This document shows, piece after piece, positions 34,067 through 42,826 of a stretch of 64,000 bases of DNA. The translations under genes and the position numbers were made by a program. This DNA comes from Candidatus Dietzia intestinipullorum. Lineage in GTDB: Bacteria > Actinomycetota > Actinomycetes > Mycobacteriales > Mycobacteriaceae. The number at the start of each line of letters is the position of its first letter. Positions within the stretch are counted from its first letter, which is position 1. Where the stretch lies: positions 1-64,000 of the forward strand of contig DWWP01000019.1 of the NCBI GenBank assembly GCA_019119635.1. The letters run 5' to 3'. Under the pieces are notes generated by a model. The model made no database searches and had not been told where the DNA came from. It saw only the letters and a list, made by a program, of their open reading frames with translations.

Positions 34067-34777
34067 TCAGCCGACCGGCTGCCGGCCCGACGCCCCGTGG
34101 TGGCGCGCCGCGTCGGCGCGCTCGGCCAGGTCCACGCGCCACCACACGACGAACCCCCAGGCCACGAAGGCCGCGTACACGAGGTACAACGCGGCCGAGG
34201 GGTAGTAGCCGGCCTTGAGCAGCAGGGGCACCCCCACGAGGTCGACAGCGATCCACAGCAGCCAGAACTCGGTCCAGCCGCGGGCCATGCCGTAGGTGGC
34301 GAGGATCGAGCCAGTGAAGATCCACGCGTCCGCCCACGGCCCCCACGACCCGAGCTGCGCGAACACCCAGCCGAAGACCACCGTGCCGACGAGCATCCCC
34401 GCGGCCAGGCCCGCGCGCTGACGGCCCGTGGCCCAGTGTGGCCGGACCGCCGGCGCCCCGGCCCCCGCCAGGCCGCCGTTACGGCGACGGTCGACGCTCC
34501 AGCGCCACCAGCCGTACAGGCCCACCGCGAGGAACATCACCTGCCGCCCGGCCTGGCCGTAGAGGTCCACGTCCTGCGGGGTGTGGAAGACGCCGCCGAG
34601 GAAGACGGTGAGCAGGGTGAGGTTTCCGACGATCCCCACCGGCCAGGCCCACACCACCCGGCGCATGCCGCCGATCGCCGCGGCCAGGCCGAAGACGTTG
34701 CCGACGATCTCGCGCCACAGGATCGGCACGCCGCCGATCAGCAGCTGCGCATCGAGGAAGGAGACGAGAACGCTCAT
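34067..34777 (-). CDS. ribM: PnuC-family transporter, probably riboflavin importer RibM
   Basis: The 236-residue PnuC-type protein has about seven membrane helices. EIVGNVFGLAAAIGGMRRVVWAWPVGIVGN and DLYGQAGRQVMFLAVGLYGWWRW are the family core (read in parts), with LLWIAVDLVGVPLLLK near the end. Classic PnuC proteins import nicotinamide riboside. Here the gene is preceded by an FMN riboswitch, the arrangement of ribM/pnuX in Corynebacterium and other actinobacteria, which imports riboflavin. I therefore infer riboflavin as substrate. AAAGGGG serves as Shine-Dalgarno. It converges on a methyltransferase gene with a 25-bp gap. Confidence 0.88.
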   Translation of the reverse strand: MSVLVSFLDAQLLIGGVPILWREIVGNVFGLAAAIGGMRRVVWAWPVGIVGNLTLLTVFLGGVFHTPQDVDLYGQAGRQVMFLAVGLYGWWRWSVDRRRNGGLAGAGAPAVRPHWATGRQRAGLAAGMLVGTVVFGWVFAQLGSWGPWADAWIFTGSILATYGMARGWTEFWLLWIAVDLVGVPLLLKAGYYPSAALYLVYAAFVAWGFVVWWRVDLAERADAARHHGASGRQPVG

Positions 34778-34877
34778 CGTGTGCCCCTTTCACGGGCTCG
34801 ACACAGACGGCCCAGGGCTTATGCCACGTCACCCACCCGGCCACGACCTGACGGTCGGGCCCGCGCGGGGGCGCGAT

Positions 34878-35025
34878 GTTCTCTTCCGTCCGGACTGTGA
34901 CCGTCGGCCCCGGGATCACACCGGGTCTGCTGACCCCCGCACCTGCGGGGCGCTCGCGGGCTCGCCTCCGGCCATGGGGCCGGTGACATCACCGCCGGTG
35001 GGGACTTCCACCCCGCCCTGAGAAC
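34878..35025 (-). promoter_or_regulatory. FMN riboswitch (RFN element)
   Basis: Read on the minus strand, the element begins GTTCTCAGGGCGGGGTGGAA and continues with CCCCACCGGCGGTGA. Later come GTCAGCAGACCCGGTGTGA, GGGGCCGACGGTCACAGTCC and a closing AGAGAAC. These are the conserved pieces of the RFN aptamer in correct order, including the P1 closing pair GTTCTC/GAGAAC (34878-34883 and 35020-35025). It ends about 100 bp before the ribM ATG. The leader between includes a CGACC-GTCA-GGTCG hairpin and a GC-rich tract that could sequester the AAAGGGG Shine-Dalgarno, so translational control is likely. Confidence 0.95.
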
Positions 35026-35093
35026 GTGTTCTCATCTCTACTCCGCGCCCGGTGGTCGCCGCAAGTCGGGGCGCCCGCGGCGGGGCCCGGGCC

Positions 35094-35555
35094 TCAGCCC
35101 AGCGTCAACCGGCCGTCCGACTCGCTCACCGACACCACGTCGAGCGGACGCGGCGCGGGGGCGCGGGTGTTGCTGCCGTCGGTCGCGTCGTACTCGGCGC
35201 CGTGGAGCGGACACCGCAGGTTCAGCCCCTCCACCACCTGGACGTTCCCGCCCTGGTGCGTGCAGCGGGCGGAGTAGGCGACGAACTCCCCCGGGGTGGG
35301 CTGCGCGACGATCACGTTCTCCCCGCCCGCCTCGACCTGCTTGGCGGTGCCGACGGGCACCTCCGCGGTCGGGAGGGATGCCTCCGGAACGGAGGTGGTG
35401 GACTGGGCCGTCGACGCGGGATCCGGGGGCTCGGTCATCCCGCACGCCGAGAGGATCCCGGGCAGCACCACGACCCCGGGCAGCGCGGCGAGGACGGCTC
35501 GGCGCTGCGTGCACGGTCCGACGGTGGTGGGCGGGGCGTCGAGGGGGGCGGGCAT
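35094..35555 (-). CDS. Rieske [2Fe-2S] domain lipoprotein with Tat-like signal
   Basis: The 153-residue protein has an N-terminal signal with twin-arginine-like TQRRAVLAAL and a lipobox LSAC near residue 38, so it is probably a Tat-exported lipoprotein. A Thr/Ser-rich linker leads to a small Rieske domain with the cluster ligands in CTHQGG and CPLHGAEYD (two Cys, two His). It has no partner oxygenase or cytochrome gene nearby. Homologues in actinobacteria are orphan extracytoplasmic electron carriers. TAGAAT at 35562-35567 lies 6 nt before the ATG, a clear leaderless arrangement. Confidence 0.9.
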   Translation of the reverse strand: MPAPLDAPPTTVGPCTQRRAVLAALPGVVVLPGILSACGMTEPPDPASTAQSTTSVPEASLPTAEVPVGTAKQVEAGGENVIVAQPTPGEFVAYSARCTHQGGNVQVVEGLNLRCPLHGAEYDATDGSNTRAPAPRPLDVVSVSESDGRLTLG

Positions 35556-35599
35556 GCGCCCATTCTATCCGTCGCCGCCGGTCCGCCTACGCTGCCCGT

Positions 35600-36757
35600 A
35601 TGACCGTCCGACGCCTCGAGCCCCACGCCTCCACGATCTTCGCGGAGGTCTCGCAGCTCGCCACCCGGCACGACGCCGTGAACCTCGGCCAGGGCTTCCC
35701 GGACACCGACGGGCCCGCGTCGATGATCGAGGCCGCGGCGCGGGCGATGCGCGAGGGGCACAACCAGTACCCGCCCGGCGCCGGCGTGCCGGAGTTGCGG
35801 TCGGCGATCTCCGGGCACGTGGCCGACCACACCGGGCTGACCTACGACCCGGACACCGAGGTCCTGGTGACGGTGGGCGCCACGGAGGCCATCGCCGGCG
35901 CGGTGGTGGGACTGGTGGAGCCCGACGCCGAGGTGGTGGTGATCGAGCCGTTCTACGACAGCTACGCCGCGACCGTCGCCATGGCCGGGGCGACGCGTCG
36001 CTCGGCGCGACTGGTCCGCGCCGGGGACTCCTACCGTCTCGACGTGGACTCGCTGCGGGAGGCGTTCTCGCCCCGCACCCGGGCGGTACTGCTCAACACG
36101 CCGCACAATCCGACCGGGGCCGTGCTGCCGCGGGAGGACCTGGCCGAGCTCGCCGCCCTGTGCCGGGAGTTCGACGCGCTCGCGATCTCGGACGAGGTCT
36201 ACGAGCACCTGACCTTCGACGGCCACGAGCACGTCTCCATCGCCACGCTGCCGGGGATGCGCGAGCGGACGGTACGCATCTCCAGCGCCGCCAAGATGCT
36301 CAACTGCACCGGGTGGAAGATCGGCTGGCTCACCGGACCGCCCGACCTCGTCGCGGGGGCGCGGGCCGCCAAGCAGTACATGAGTTTCGCCGCCGGTACC
36401 CCGCTCCAGCTGGGAGTGGCACACGCCCTGCGCCACGAGGACCAGTGGATCAGGGCGGTGCGCGCCGGGATGCGCGAGCAGCGCGACCAGCTCACGGGGA
36501 TCCTCACCGGACTGGGGATCGACGTCGTCGCCACCCGGGGCACCTATTTCCTCACCGCCGATCCGCGCCCGCTCGGGGTCACCGACGCGGCGCGGTGGTG
36601 CCTGGAGCTCCCCGAGCGGGTGGGGGTGGCGGCGGTGCCGTTCAGCCCGTTCGTCGACGACTTCGCCGGCGAGTGGTCACACCTCGTGCGGTTCGCGTTC
36701 TGCAAGCGCCCCGAGGTGCTGGCCGAGGCCGGGCGCCGGCTGGAGGCGCTGCGGTGA
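35600..36757 (+). CDS. dapC: Class I/II aminotransferase, probable N-succinyldiaminopimelate aminotransferase
   Basis: The 385-residue PLP enzyme has VNLGQGFPDTDGP at the start, NTPHNPTG near residue 173, and the PLP lysine in ISSAAKMLNCTGWKIGW near residue 233, with RFAFCKRPEVL near the end. The SSAAKM-type lysine motif and overall order resemble mycobacterial DapC (Rv0858c), which acts in lysine/diaminopimelate synthesis. Related enzymes (kynurenine or methionine aminotransferases) share these motifs, so the symbol is provisional. TACGCT lies 6 nt before the ATG, again a leaderless pattern. It converges on the siderophore-interacting protein gene, with 12 bp between. Confidence 0.8.
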   Translation: MTVRRLEPHASTIFAEVSQLATRHDAVNLGQGFPDTDGPASMIEAAARAMREGHNQYPPGAGVPELRSAISGHVADHTGLTYDPDTEVLVTVGATEAIAGAVVGLVEPDAEVVVIEPFYDSYAATVAMAGATRRSARLVRAGDSYRLDVDSLREAFSPRTRAVLLNTPHNPTGAVLPREDLAELAALCREFDALAISDEVYEHLTFDGHEHVSIATLPGMRERTVRISSAAKMLNCTGWKIGWLTGPPDLVAGARAAKQYMSFAAGTPLQLGVAHALRHEDQWIRAVRAGMREQRDQLTGILTGLGIDVVATRGTYFLTADPRPLGVTDAARWCLELPERVGVAAVPFSPFVDDFAGEWSHLVRFAFCKRPEVLAEAGRRLEALR

Positions 36758-36769
36758 GGGCGGGGCCCC

Positions 36770-37573
36770 TCAGGCGCTGACCTTGTCGTCGACCTTCTTG
36801 AACTCGCTCTTCCACGCGGAGAAGTCCTGGTGGTCCAGGCCCCGGCGCCAGTAGCCGGAGATCGAGGCCCGGTCGGCGGGTACGCCCCGCTCGGAGCGGA
36901 TGTACGGGCGGATCCCGCGCATGACGGTGTGGGCCTCTCCGTGGACAAAGACGTGCGGCTGCCCCTCCGGCCACGGGGCGCTGCGCACGGCCCGGGCCAG
37001 CGGGGTGTCCGCGGCGATGGTGGCGGCCGCGTCCTGCGGATCGCGGGCGGGGGGCTCGGCGGTGGACCGGTGCAGCCACGTGAGGTCGACGCCGTCCGGG
37101 ACGGGGAGCTCCAGCTGATGGTCCGCGCTGTCGACCTCCACGATCACCTGTCCGACCGCGCCGGCGGGAAGCGCCTCGACGGCCGCCGCGATGGCCGGGA
37201 GCGCGGACTCGTCACCCACGAGCAGGTGCCAGTCCGCGTCCGGGTCGGGGCTGTAGGCGCCGCCGGGGCCGAGCATCGTGATCTGGTCGCCGGGCGCGGC
37301 ATCCCGGGCCCAGGGGCCGGCCAGCCCGGCGCTGCCGTGGACGACGAAGTCGATCACCATCTCGCCTGCGTCCTCGTCGATCTCGCGAACCGTGTAGGTC
37401 CGCATCTCCGGCGCCTCCTCGGTGCCGAACCGCAGCTTGACGTAGGCGTCGGTGAAGCCGTTGGGCACGAAGCGCGCGAACTCCTCGCCGCCCAGGACGA
37501 GCCTGCGCAGGGCAGGGGTCAGCCACTCACCGCGGAGGACTTCCAATCGGATGGGGTCACGCTTTTTCGCCAT
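36770..37573 (-). CDS. Siderophore-interacting protein (FAD-dependent ferric-siderophore reductase)
   Basis: The 267-residue SIP-family reductase has an N-terminal FAD domain with MRTYTVREID (FAD phosphate binding) and FVVHGSAGLAGPWARDAAPGD. An NAD(P)H-binding SIP domain includes VGDESALPAIAAAVEAL and HVFVHGEAHTVMRGIR, ending in ISGYWRRGLDHQDF. It releases iron from imported ferric siderophores in the cytoplasm. GGGAG 7 nt before the ATG at 37573 supports this start; a GTG two codons upstream is also possible. A DtxR/IdeR box directly upstream predicts iron repression. No siderophore importer genes are adjacent. Confidence 0.93.
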   Translation of the reverse strand: MAKKRDPIRLEVLRGEWLTPALRRLVLGGEEFARFVPNGFTDAYVKLRFGTEEAPEMRTYTVREIDEDAGEMVIDFVVHGSAGLAGPWARDAAPGDQITMLGPGGAYSPDPDADWHLLVGDESALPAIAAAVEALPAGAVGQVIVEVDSADHQLELPVPDGVDLTWLHRSTAEPPARDPQDAAATIAADTPLARAVRSAPWPEGQPHVFVHGEAHTVMRGIRPYIRSERGVPADRASISGYWRRGLDHQDFSAWKSEFKKVDDKVSA

Positions 37574-37587
37574 ACACACTCTCCCAC

Positions 37588-37606
37588 TTAGGCTTGCCTA
37601 ACCTGA
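37588..37606 (-). promoter_or_regulatory. IdeR/DtxR iron box
   Basis: The plus-strand sequence TTAGGCTTGCCTAACCTGA matches the 19-bp IdeR/DtxR consensus TTAGGTTAGGCTAACCTAA at 15 positions, including both outer TTAGG and CTAACCT arms. It lies 14 bp upstream of the siderophore-interacting protein ATG, where binding would block transcription when iron is sufficient. Confidence 0.88.
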
Positions 37607-37659
37607 GTGTACCCGTAGGGGACACGACAGCAAGTCCTGCGCCGACGACGAAGGCGGCC

Positions 37660-38622
37660 TCAGCGGGTCGTGAGCACGATCTTGCCCACCGCCCCGCGGC
37701 CGTCCATGAGCTGGAGCGCCTCGGAGGCCTTCTCCAACGGGAGTTCGGCGCCCACCAGCGGGTCGAGCTTCCCGTCGGCCAACAGCGGCTCGACCTCGGC
37801 CCACTGCTTCTGCAGGTAGCCGGGGTTGGACATCCAGTACTCGCCCCAGCCCACACCGATCGCACTCTTGTTGCCGAGCAGGAGCCGGTTGACCTTGACG
37901 GTGGGGATCTCGCCGCCGGTGAAACCGATCACGAGGATCCGCCCCTCCTGCCCGAGGGCCCGGATCGAATCGGTGAAGCGGTCACCGCCGACCGGGTCCA
38001 CCACGATGTCGACACCCCTGCCGTCGGTGAGCTCCTTGGCCGCGTCCTTGAACCCGTCCGGCGGGATCGCCTCCGACGCGCCGGCCTTCCTGGCCAGCTC
38101 CCGCTTCTCCTCGGTGGAGGCCACGGCGATGACCCGCGCCCCGACCGCGGTGGCGTACTGGGTGGCGGCGATGCCGATGCCACCCCCGGCGCCGTGCACG
38201 AGCACGGTCTCGCCCGACCGCAACCGGCCGCGATGGGAGAGCGCGAAGTGGACGGTCAGGACGTTCATGGGCACGGACGCGCCCTGGACGAAGCTGAGGT
38301 TCTCCGGCAGCCGGAACACCTGGGAGGGGTCCGTGGCGACGACCTCGGAGAACCCACCGAGACCGGGCATCGCACACACCCGGTCGCCCGCGGCGAGCCC
38401 CGAGCCCTCCGGCGCGGAGCGGACGACGCCCGCCACCTCGGAGCCGGGGACGAACGGCATGGGCGGCGAGATCTGGTACTTCCCGCGCGTCTGCAGCACC
38501 TCGGGGAAGGTCACGCCGGCGGCGTGGACGTCGATGAGGACGGAGCCGGACTCCGGCTCGTCCACGTCCACCACCTCGATGGCGTCGGGTCCGTCATGGC
38601 TGGAGATGTGGATGGCACGCAT
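37660..38622 (-). CDS. NADPH:quinone oxidoreductase (zinc-independent MDR family)
   Basis: The 320-residue medium-chain dehydrogenase has VPGSEVAGVV near residue 58 and the cofactor-binding VLVHGAGGGIGIAATQYA near residue 140, with DIVVDPVGGDRF after it. There are no zinc-ligand cysteines, which fits quinone or enoyl reductases of the QOR type. Typical roles are detoxification of quinones or 2-enals with NADPH. A CACGAT box 6 nt before the ATG suggests a leaderless start. It is separated from the downstream siderophore-interacting protein gene by the iron box, so the two are probably regulated separately. Confidence 0.9.
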   Translation of the reverse strand: MRAIHISSHDGPDAIEVVDVDEPESGSVLIDVHAAGVTFPEVLQTRGKYQISPPMPFVPGSEVAGVVRSAPEGSGLAAGDRVCAMPGLGGFSEVVATDPSQVFRLPENLSFVQGASVPMNVLTVHFALSHRGRLRSGETVLVHGAGGGIGIAATQYATAVGARVIAVASTEEKRELARKAGASEAIPPDGFKDAAKELTDGRGVDIVVDPVGGDRFTDSIRALGQEGRILVIGFTGGEIPTVKVNRLLLGNKSAIGVGWGEYWMSNPGYLQKQWAEVEPLLADGKLDPLVGAELPLEKASEALQLMDGRGAVGKIVLTTR

Positions 38623-38634
38623 GCCCCCATCGTG

Positions 38635-39078
38635 TCAGTCGGGCCCCGGCCCGGCACCCGTCCCCGGCTGATCGGTGCCGAGGACCCGGTGGCGCCGTGC
38701 CACCCGCAGCACCAGGCCGACCGCCACCACGAGCTGTCCCGCCTGGAAGGCCAGTGCCATGGTCCTGAACTCGCCGCCCGTGGAACTGGGATTGACCAGC
38801 ACGTACGCGCACACCGCAAGCAGGAGCACGGTGAGCACCTGCCCGCCGGCCAGGACCTTCTCGTGCAGGAGGGCCAACTCCCTCCTGACCATCAGCACCA
38901 CGGCGTGGAACGTCGCGAGCAGGCAGACGGGGACGCCGATCTGCCCCGGGAACAGGAAGAGGATGTGGAACAGCGGGTGGGGACTCACCGTGACGCTCCC
39001 GGTGAACAGGGTCTGCGGCACGGTCCACAGCGCGGTGAGAAGTGCGCAGACGGCGGTGACCCACGAGCAGGCCACCAT
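38635..39078 (-). CDS. Four-helix membrane protein of unknown function
   Basis: The 147-residue protein has four hydrophobic segments, around residues 3-22, 35-58, 79-97 and 110-130 from the chosen start. The loop residues are mostly Arg and Pro. I prefer the ATG at 39078 because GAGGATC precedes it and TAGTAT lies about 20 bp upstream; a start at 39120 would add 14 residues. It stands 12 bp upstream of the quinone oxidoreductase gene on the same strand. I recognise no family. Confidence 0.65.
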   Translation of the reverse strand: MVACSWVTAVCALLTALWTVPQTLFTGSVTVSPHPLFHILFLFPGQIGVPVCLLATFHAVVLMVRRELALLHEKVLAGGQVLTVLLLAVCAYVLVNPSSTGGEFRTMALAFQAGQLVVAVGLVLRVARRHRVLGTDQPGTGAGPGPD

Positions 39079-39219
39079 GATCCTCACCCGTCGGATACTA
39101 GCCGGTCCGGCCCGCCACACCGGGCCGAACCGGCTGCGGGTCAGGCGTTCTCCTTCCGGGACGCCCGCGTACCCCGCCGCATCGCCGGCCCGCGGGGCGC
39201 GCCCGGGGTCCGTGGCCGC

Positions 39220-39882
39220 TCAGTCTCTGGTGAGCCCCTCCCCGATCGGCGTCTCGCCGTCGGTGAACTCGATGGTGCGGTTGACGGTGTCCGGCCGGTG
39301 CAGGACCGCCGCCGCGACCGCCGCGACCTCGTCCCGGCTGGTGGCGCGGTCCTCGCGCATCTGGTCGCCGATCCCGATCGACCCGCGCCCCGGCTCCTCG
39401 GTCAGCTTGCCCGGCCCGAGGATGGTCCAGTCGAGGCCGGAGCCGCGCAGGTGGCTGTCCGCGGCGGCCTTGGACTCGGCGTAGGGGAAGAAGGAGTTGT
39501 CCTCCGGGACACCGTGGTCCTCGCGGGCTCCCTGGTAGGAGACCATGACGTACCGTCCGATCCCCTCGGCCACGCACGCGTCGATCGTGCGGATCGCGGC
39601 GTCGCGGTCCACCGCGTAGGTCCGCTGGGGGTTCCCGCCGCCGGCGCCCGCAGAGAACAGCACCGAGCCGCTGCCCCGCAGCACCTCGCGGAGCCCGTCG
39701 ACGTCGAGCGTCTCGATGTCCGCGACCACCGGGGTCGCGCCCGTCGCGCGGACATCCGCCTCGTGGTCGGGGTTCCTGATCACCGAGTTGACCTCGGCAC
39801 CCGAGTCGGTGAGGAGGCGCGCCGCGCGGAGTGCGATCTTGCCGTGGCCGCCGATGATGGTGACTGGTCGCTCGATACCCAT
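39220..39882 (-). CDS. NAD(P)H-binding atypical SDR protein (YwnB/HSCARG-like)
   Basis: The 220-residue single-domain Rossmann protein has VTIIGGHGKIALRAARLL as dinucleotide motif and VLFSAGAGGG near residue 76. YAESKAAADSHLRGSGLDWTILGPGKL matches atypical SDR a5 proteins (read in parts), which bind NAD(P)H and often act as redox sensors or in cofactor-dependent isomerisation. The tyrosine/lysine pair YAESK is retained. Its gene is divergent from the L,D-transpeptidase gene and about 140 bp from the next gene on its strand. The substrate is unknown. Confidence 0.87.
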   Translation of the reverse strand: MGIERPVTIIGGHGKIALRAARLLTDSGAEVNSVIRNPDHEADVRATGATPVVADIETLDVDGLREVLRGSGSVLFSAGAGGGNPQRTYAVDRDAAIRTIDACVAEGIGRYVMVSYQGAREDHGVPEDNSFFPYAESKAAADSHLRGSGLDWTILGPGKLTEEPGRGSIGIGDQMREDRATSRDEVAAVAAAVLHRPDTVNRTIEFTDGETPIGEGLTRD

Positions 39883-39955
39883 GCCCCAGTTCTACCCGCC
39901 TCCGGCGCCCGCGGTCACAACTCGGACACTACACGCTGACGTTCCGGCCCGGGGC

Positions 39956-39973
39956 GGGTCCGATGTCGGACCC
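39956..39973. promoter_or_regulatory. Perfect 8-bp inverted repeat in the divergent ldt promoter region
   Basis: GGGTCCGA at 39956-39963 and TCGGACCC at 39966-39973 are separated by TG. The dyad lies 6 bp before a CACAAT box (39980-39985) that itself precedes an in-frame ATG at 39992 by 6 nt. It may be an operator for the L,D-transpeptidase gene, or for the divergent reductase gene. Confidence 0.5.
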
Positions 39974-40039
39974 GGCGGGCACAATGGGGCCATGCCGGGA
40001 GTATCCGGCGCATTCCCACGTTTCGTCCCGGAGTCCTGC

Positions 40040-41329
40040 ATGTCCGCCGCCCCGCCCCAGCCCGCGTCCACCGCCGCCACCGTCTCCACGTCCCCGCGCG
40101 CCTCCGCGTCGGCCCTTCTCGCGGGCCTGCTGTCCCTGGTGCTCGTCGTCGCGGGGTGCACGATCCCCACCCCCGCCGGCTCGGCCGGCGAGACGACCCC
40201 GGCCACGGAGCAGTCCGAGCAGTCCCCGCCGCCCGCGGCGCTCAACGTCACGCCGGCCGACGGCGCGACCGACGTGCCCGTGGTGGACGGCGTGTCCGCG
40301 AGCGTCTCCGGCGGCGAGATCACCGAGGCCGTGCTCACCAACGACGCCGGCAAGGAGATCGAGGGCGACCTCACCGTCGACGGCTCCGAGTGGGCCCCCG
40401 CGGTGATCCTGGGGTACGGGCGGACCTACACGCTCGAGGTGACCTACGAGGGCGCGTCCGGCGGGCCGACGACCGACACGCGCACGTTCACGATGGCGCA
40501 GCCACAGGCAGTGGTCACCCCGCAGCTGCTCACCACGGGCGGTGCGCCCCTGGAATCGGGTCGCGACTACGGGGTCGGGATCGTCGCGGTGGCCAAGTTC
40601 GACCAGCCGGTCGCCGACCGCGAGCAGACCGAGAAGCACATGAAGGTCACCACGGAGCCGTCCGTCGAGGGCAACTGGTACTGGCTCGACGACGCGACAG
40701 CGCACTGGCGGCCAGAGCACTACTACGAGACCGGCACCCGCGTGCAGGTGGACCTCGACACCGAGGGTCGCGAGCTCGGCGGCGACCAGTGGGGCGGAGA
40801 GGGTGACGAGGCCGATTTCACGATCGGTGAACGCCGCGTGACGATCGTCGACGACGCGACCAAATCGGTCGACGTCTTCCACGACCGCGAACTCGTCCAG
40901 AGCATGCCCACCTCCATGGGCCGCGGCGGGTGGGCCACCTACGGCGACGTGTCCATGCACTTCTGGACCCAGTCCGGGGTGTACACGGTGCTCGACAAGG
41001 CCAGCTCGGTGCTCATGGACTCCTCCAGCTACGGCCTGCCGATCACCGACACCACCGGCTACAAGGTCACCGTCGCCCACGGGGTGCGCATCTCCAACAA
41101 CGGCATCTACTTCCACGCCATGCCCGAGACGGTGTGGGCCCAGGGAAACACCAACACCTCACACGGCTGCCTCAACCTCTCGGCGGGCAACGCCCAGTGG
41201 TACTTCGACCAGGCCTCCACCGGCGACGTGGTGGAGATCCGCGGAACGGGCGGCCCTGAGCTCGAACAGTGGAAGAACGGGGACTGGTCGGTGCCGTGGG
41301 ACAAGTGGCAGTCGGGTTCCGCCGACTGA
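40040..41329 (+). CDS. L,D-transpeptidase lipoprotein
   Basis: The 429-residue cell-wall enzyme forms 3-3 cross-links between diaminopimelate residues of peptidoglycan. It has a signal with lipobox VVAGC near residue 38 and two Ig-like domains (about 60-260). The YkuD catalytic domain follows, with the histidine in FHAMPETVWAQGNTNTSHG and the catalytic cysteine in SHGCLNLS near residue 375. The C-terminal tail is Trp-rich, as in LdtMt2. GGAG precedes the chosen ATG at 40040; an upstream in-frame ATG at 39992 has a leaderless-type CACAAT box and remains possible. Confidence 0.93.
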   Translation: MSAAPPQPASTAATVSTSPRASASALLAGLLSLVLVVAGCTIPTPAGSAGETTPATEQSEQSPPPAALNVTPADGATDVPVVDGVSASVSGGEITEAVLTNDAGKEIEGDLTVDGSEWAPAVILGYGRTYTLEVTYEGASGGPTTDTRTFTMAQPQAVVTPQLLTTGGAPLESGRDYGVGIVAVAKFDQPVADREQTEKHMKVTTEPSVEGNWYWLDDATAHWRPEHYYETGTRVQVDLDTEGRELGGDQWGGEGDEADFTIGERRVTIVDDATKSVDVFHDRELVQSMPTSMGRGGWATYGDVSMHFWTQSGVYTVLDKASSVLMDSSSYGLPITDTTGYKVTVAHGVRISNNGIYFHAMPETVWAQGNTNTSHGCLNLSAGNAQWYFDQASTGDVVEIRGTGGPELEQWKNGDWSVPWDKWQSGSAD

Positions 41330-41350
41330 CGCCCGGCGGGCCGGGCCGGC

Positions 41351-42826
41351 TCAGCGAACCCCCACCATCCGCTTCCGGATCCACGGCGCGAGCAGGGCCA
41401 TGACCACCGCCACCGCGATCGAGGCCACGCCCAACACCAGGAAGTACGCCCGCTCGGCGGACGCGTCGGCCGGGTCATAGAAGGCCGCCAGCACGCCGGA
41501 CAGGGCGCTGCCGATCGAGACGGTGAGGAAGAACAACGCCACCATCTGCGTCTTGAACGCCTCCGGGGCGAGCTTGGTGGCCAGCGACTGCCCCACCGGC
41601 GACAGCAGCAGCTCCGCCATGGTGAACAGGAACAGGATGCCGACGATCCCCAGCAGCGGGGTGGCCGTGCTGCCCACGAACAGCAGGAACACCAGGTAGG
41701 CCACACCCATGATGAGGTTGGCCAGCGCGAACTTCAGGGGCGTGGACGGCTGCCGGTCCCCGAGCTTGGTCCACAGGGTGGCGAACACGGCGGCAAAGAT
41801 GATGATGAACAACGGGTTGATGGACTGCACCCAGTTCGCGGGCATCTCCCAGCCGCCGAGGGTCCGGTCGAGACGCTGATCCGAGTAGATCGCGAGCACG
41901 GTGAACTGCTGCTGGAACAGTGCCCAGAAGGCGACGGAGGCCACGAACATCGGGATGAACGAGATCACGCGGCTGCGCTCGACCGGCTGAGTCTTGGCAC
42001 TGCCCAGGAGCATGGCGAACAGGGCGATCGCTCCCACCACCGCGATGCCGGTGACGATGTTCGCCAGTGACTCGAGCGGGATGAGGCCGGTGGCGATGGC
42101 CGCCACCACAAGCGCCACCACCACGACGCCGACGCCCAGGTACGGCAGCCGCCGGGGGCGGGGCAGCGGGTCCGGGACGGTCGCCCCGACCCCCTTGAGC
42201 GTCGCCCCGCGCATCGCGACGTACTGGATGAGTCCGACCGCCATGCCGGCGGCCGCCGCGCCGAAGCCCCAGTGGAAGCCGTGCGTGTCCCACAGCGCAC
42301 CGGTGACGAACGGCCCGAGGAGGCCGCCGATGTTCACCGCCATGTAATAGATGGAGAACGCCGCGTCGCGCCGGTCGTCGGTCCGCCGGTACATGTCGCC
42401 GACGACCGTCGAGGTGGTGGCCTTGAGCGTGCCGGCGCCCACGGCCACCCCGACCAGGCCCAGCCCGAGGCCGACCTCGCCCGGGATGACGGCCAGGGAC
42501 AGGTGCCCCAGCATGATGAGCGTGGCCGCGCCGAACAGCGTCCGCTCCGCCCCGAGCAGGCGGTCGGAGACCCATCCGCCGAGGATCGCGGACGCGTACA
42601 CCAGGCCGCCGTACGCGCCGACGATCGAGGTGGCGATCTGCTCGGAGTAGCCGAGCCCGCCGTCGCCGACCGCGTAGTAGATGTAGTAGGCCAGTAGTCC
42701 CTGCATCCCGTAGAAGCTGAACCGCTCCCACAGTTCGATGCCGGAGAGGTTGGCCAGGCCGAGGGGGTGGCCGAAGAACCGCCGGTCCGAATCGGCGAGC
42801 GCGACCTCGGAGTCACGAGTTGTCAT
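41351..42826 (-). CDS. POT/PTR family proton-dependent oligopeptide transporter
   Basis: The 491-residue MFS protein has the POT signature ELWERFSFYGMQ in helix 1 (ExxERFxYYG type) and the GGWVSDRLLGAERT loop after helix 2. STVVGDMYRRTDDRRDAAFSIYYMAVNIGG is the helix 4-5 PTR2 motif (read in parts). About fourteen hydrophobic segments are present. Members import di- and tripeptides with protons; this is family knowledge. It is a single gene. AGGAGT lies 13 nt before the ATG, a rather long spacing. Confidence 0.93.
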   Translation of the reverse strand: MTTRDSEVALADSDRRFFGHPLGLANLSGIELWERFSFYGMQGLLAYYIYYAVGDGGLGYSEQIATSIVGAYGGLVYASAILGGWVSDRLLGAERTLFGAATLIMLGHLSLAVIPGEVGLGLGLVGVAVGAGTLKATTSTVVGDMYRRTDDRRDAAFSIYYMAVNIGGLLGPFVTGALWDTHGFHWGFGAAAAGMAVGLIQYVAMRGATLKGVGATVPDPLPRPRRLPYLGVGVVVVALVVAAIATGLIPLESLANIVTGIAVVGAIALFAMLLGSAKTQPVERSRVISFIPMFVASVAFWALFQQQFTVLAIYSDQRLDRTLGGWEMPANWVQSINPLFIIIFAAVFATLWTKLGDRQPSTPLKFALANLIMGVAYLVFLLFVGSTATPLLGIVGILFLFTMAELLLSPVGQSLATKLAPEAFKTQMVALFFLTVSIGSALSGVLAAFYDPADASAERAYFLVLGVASIAVAVVMALLAPWIRKRMVGVR

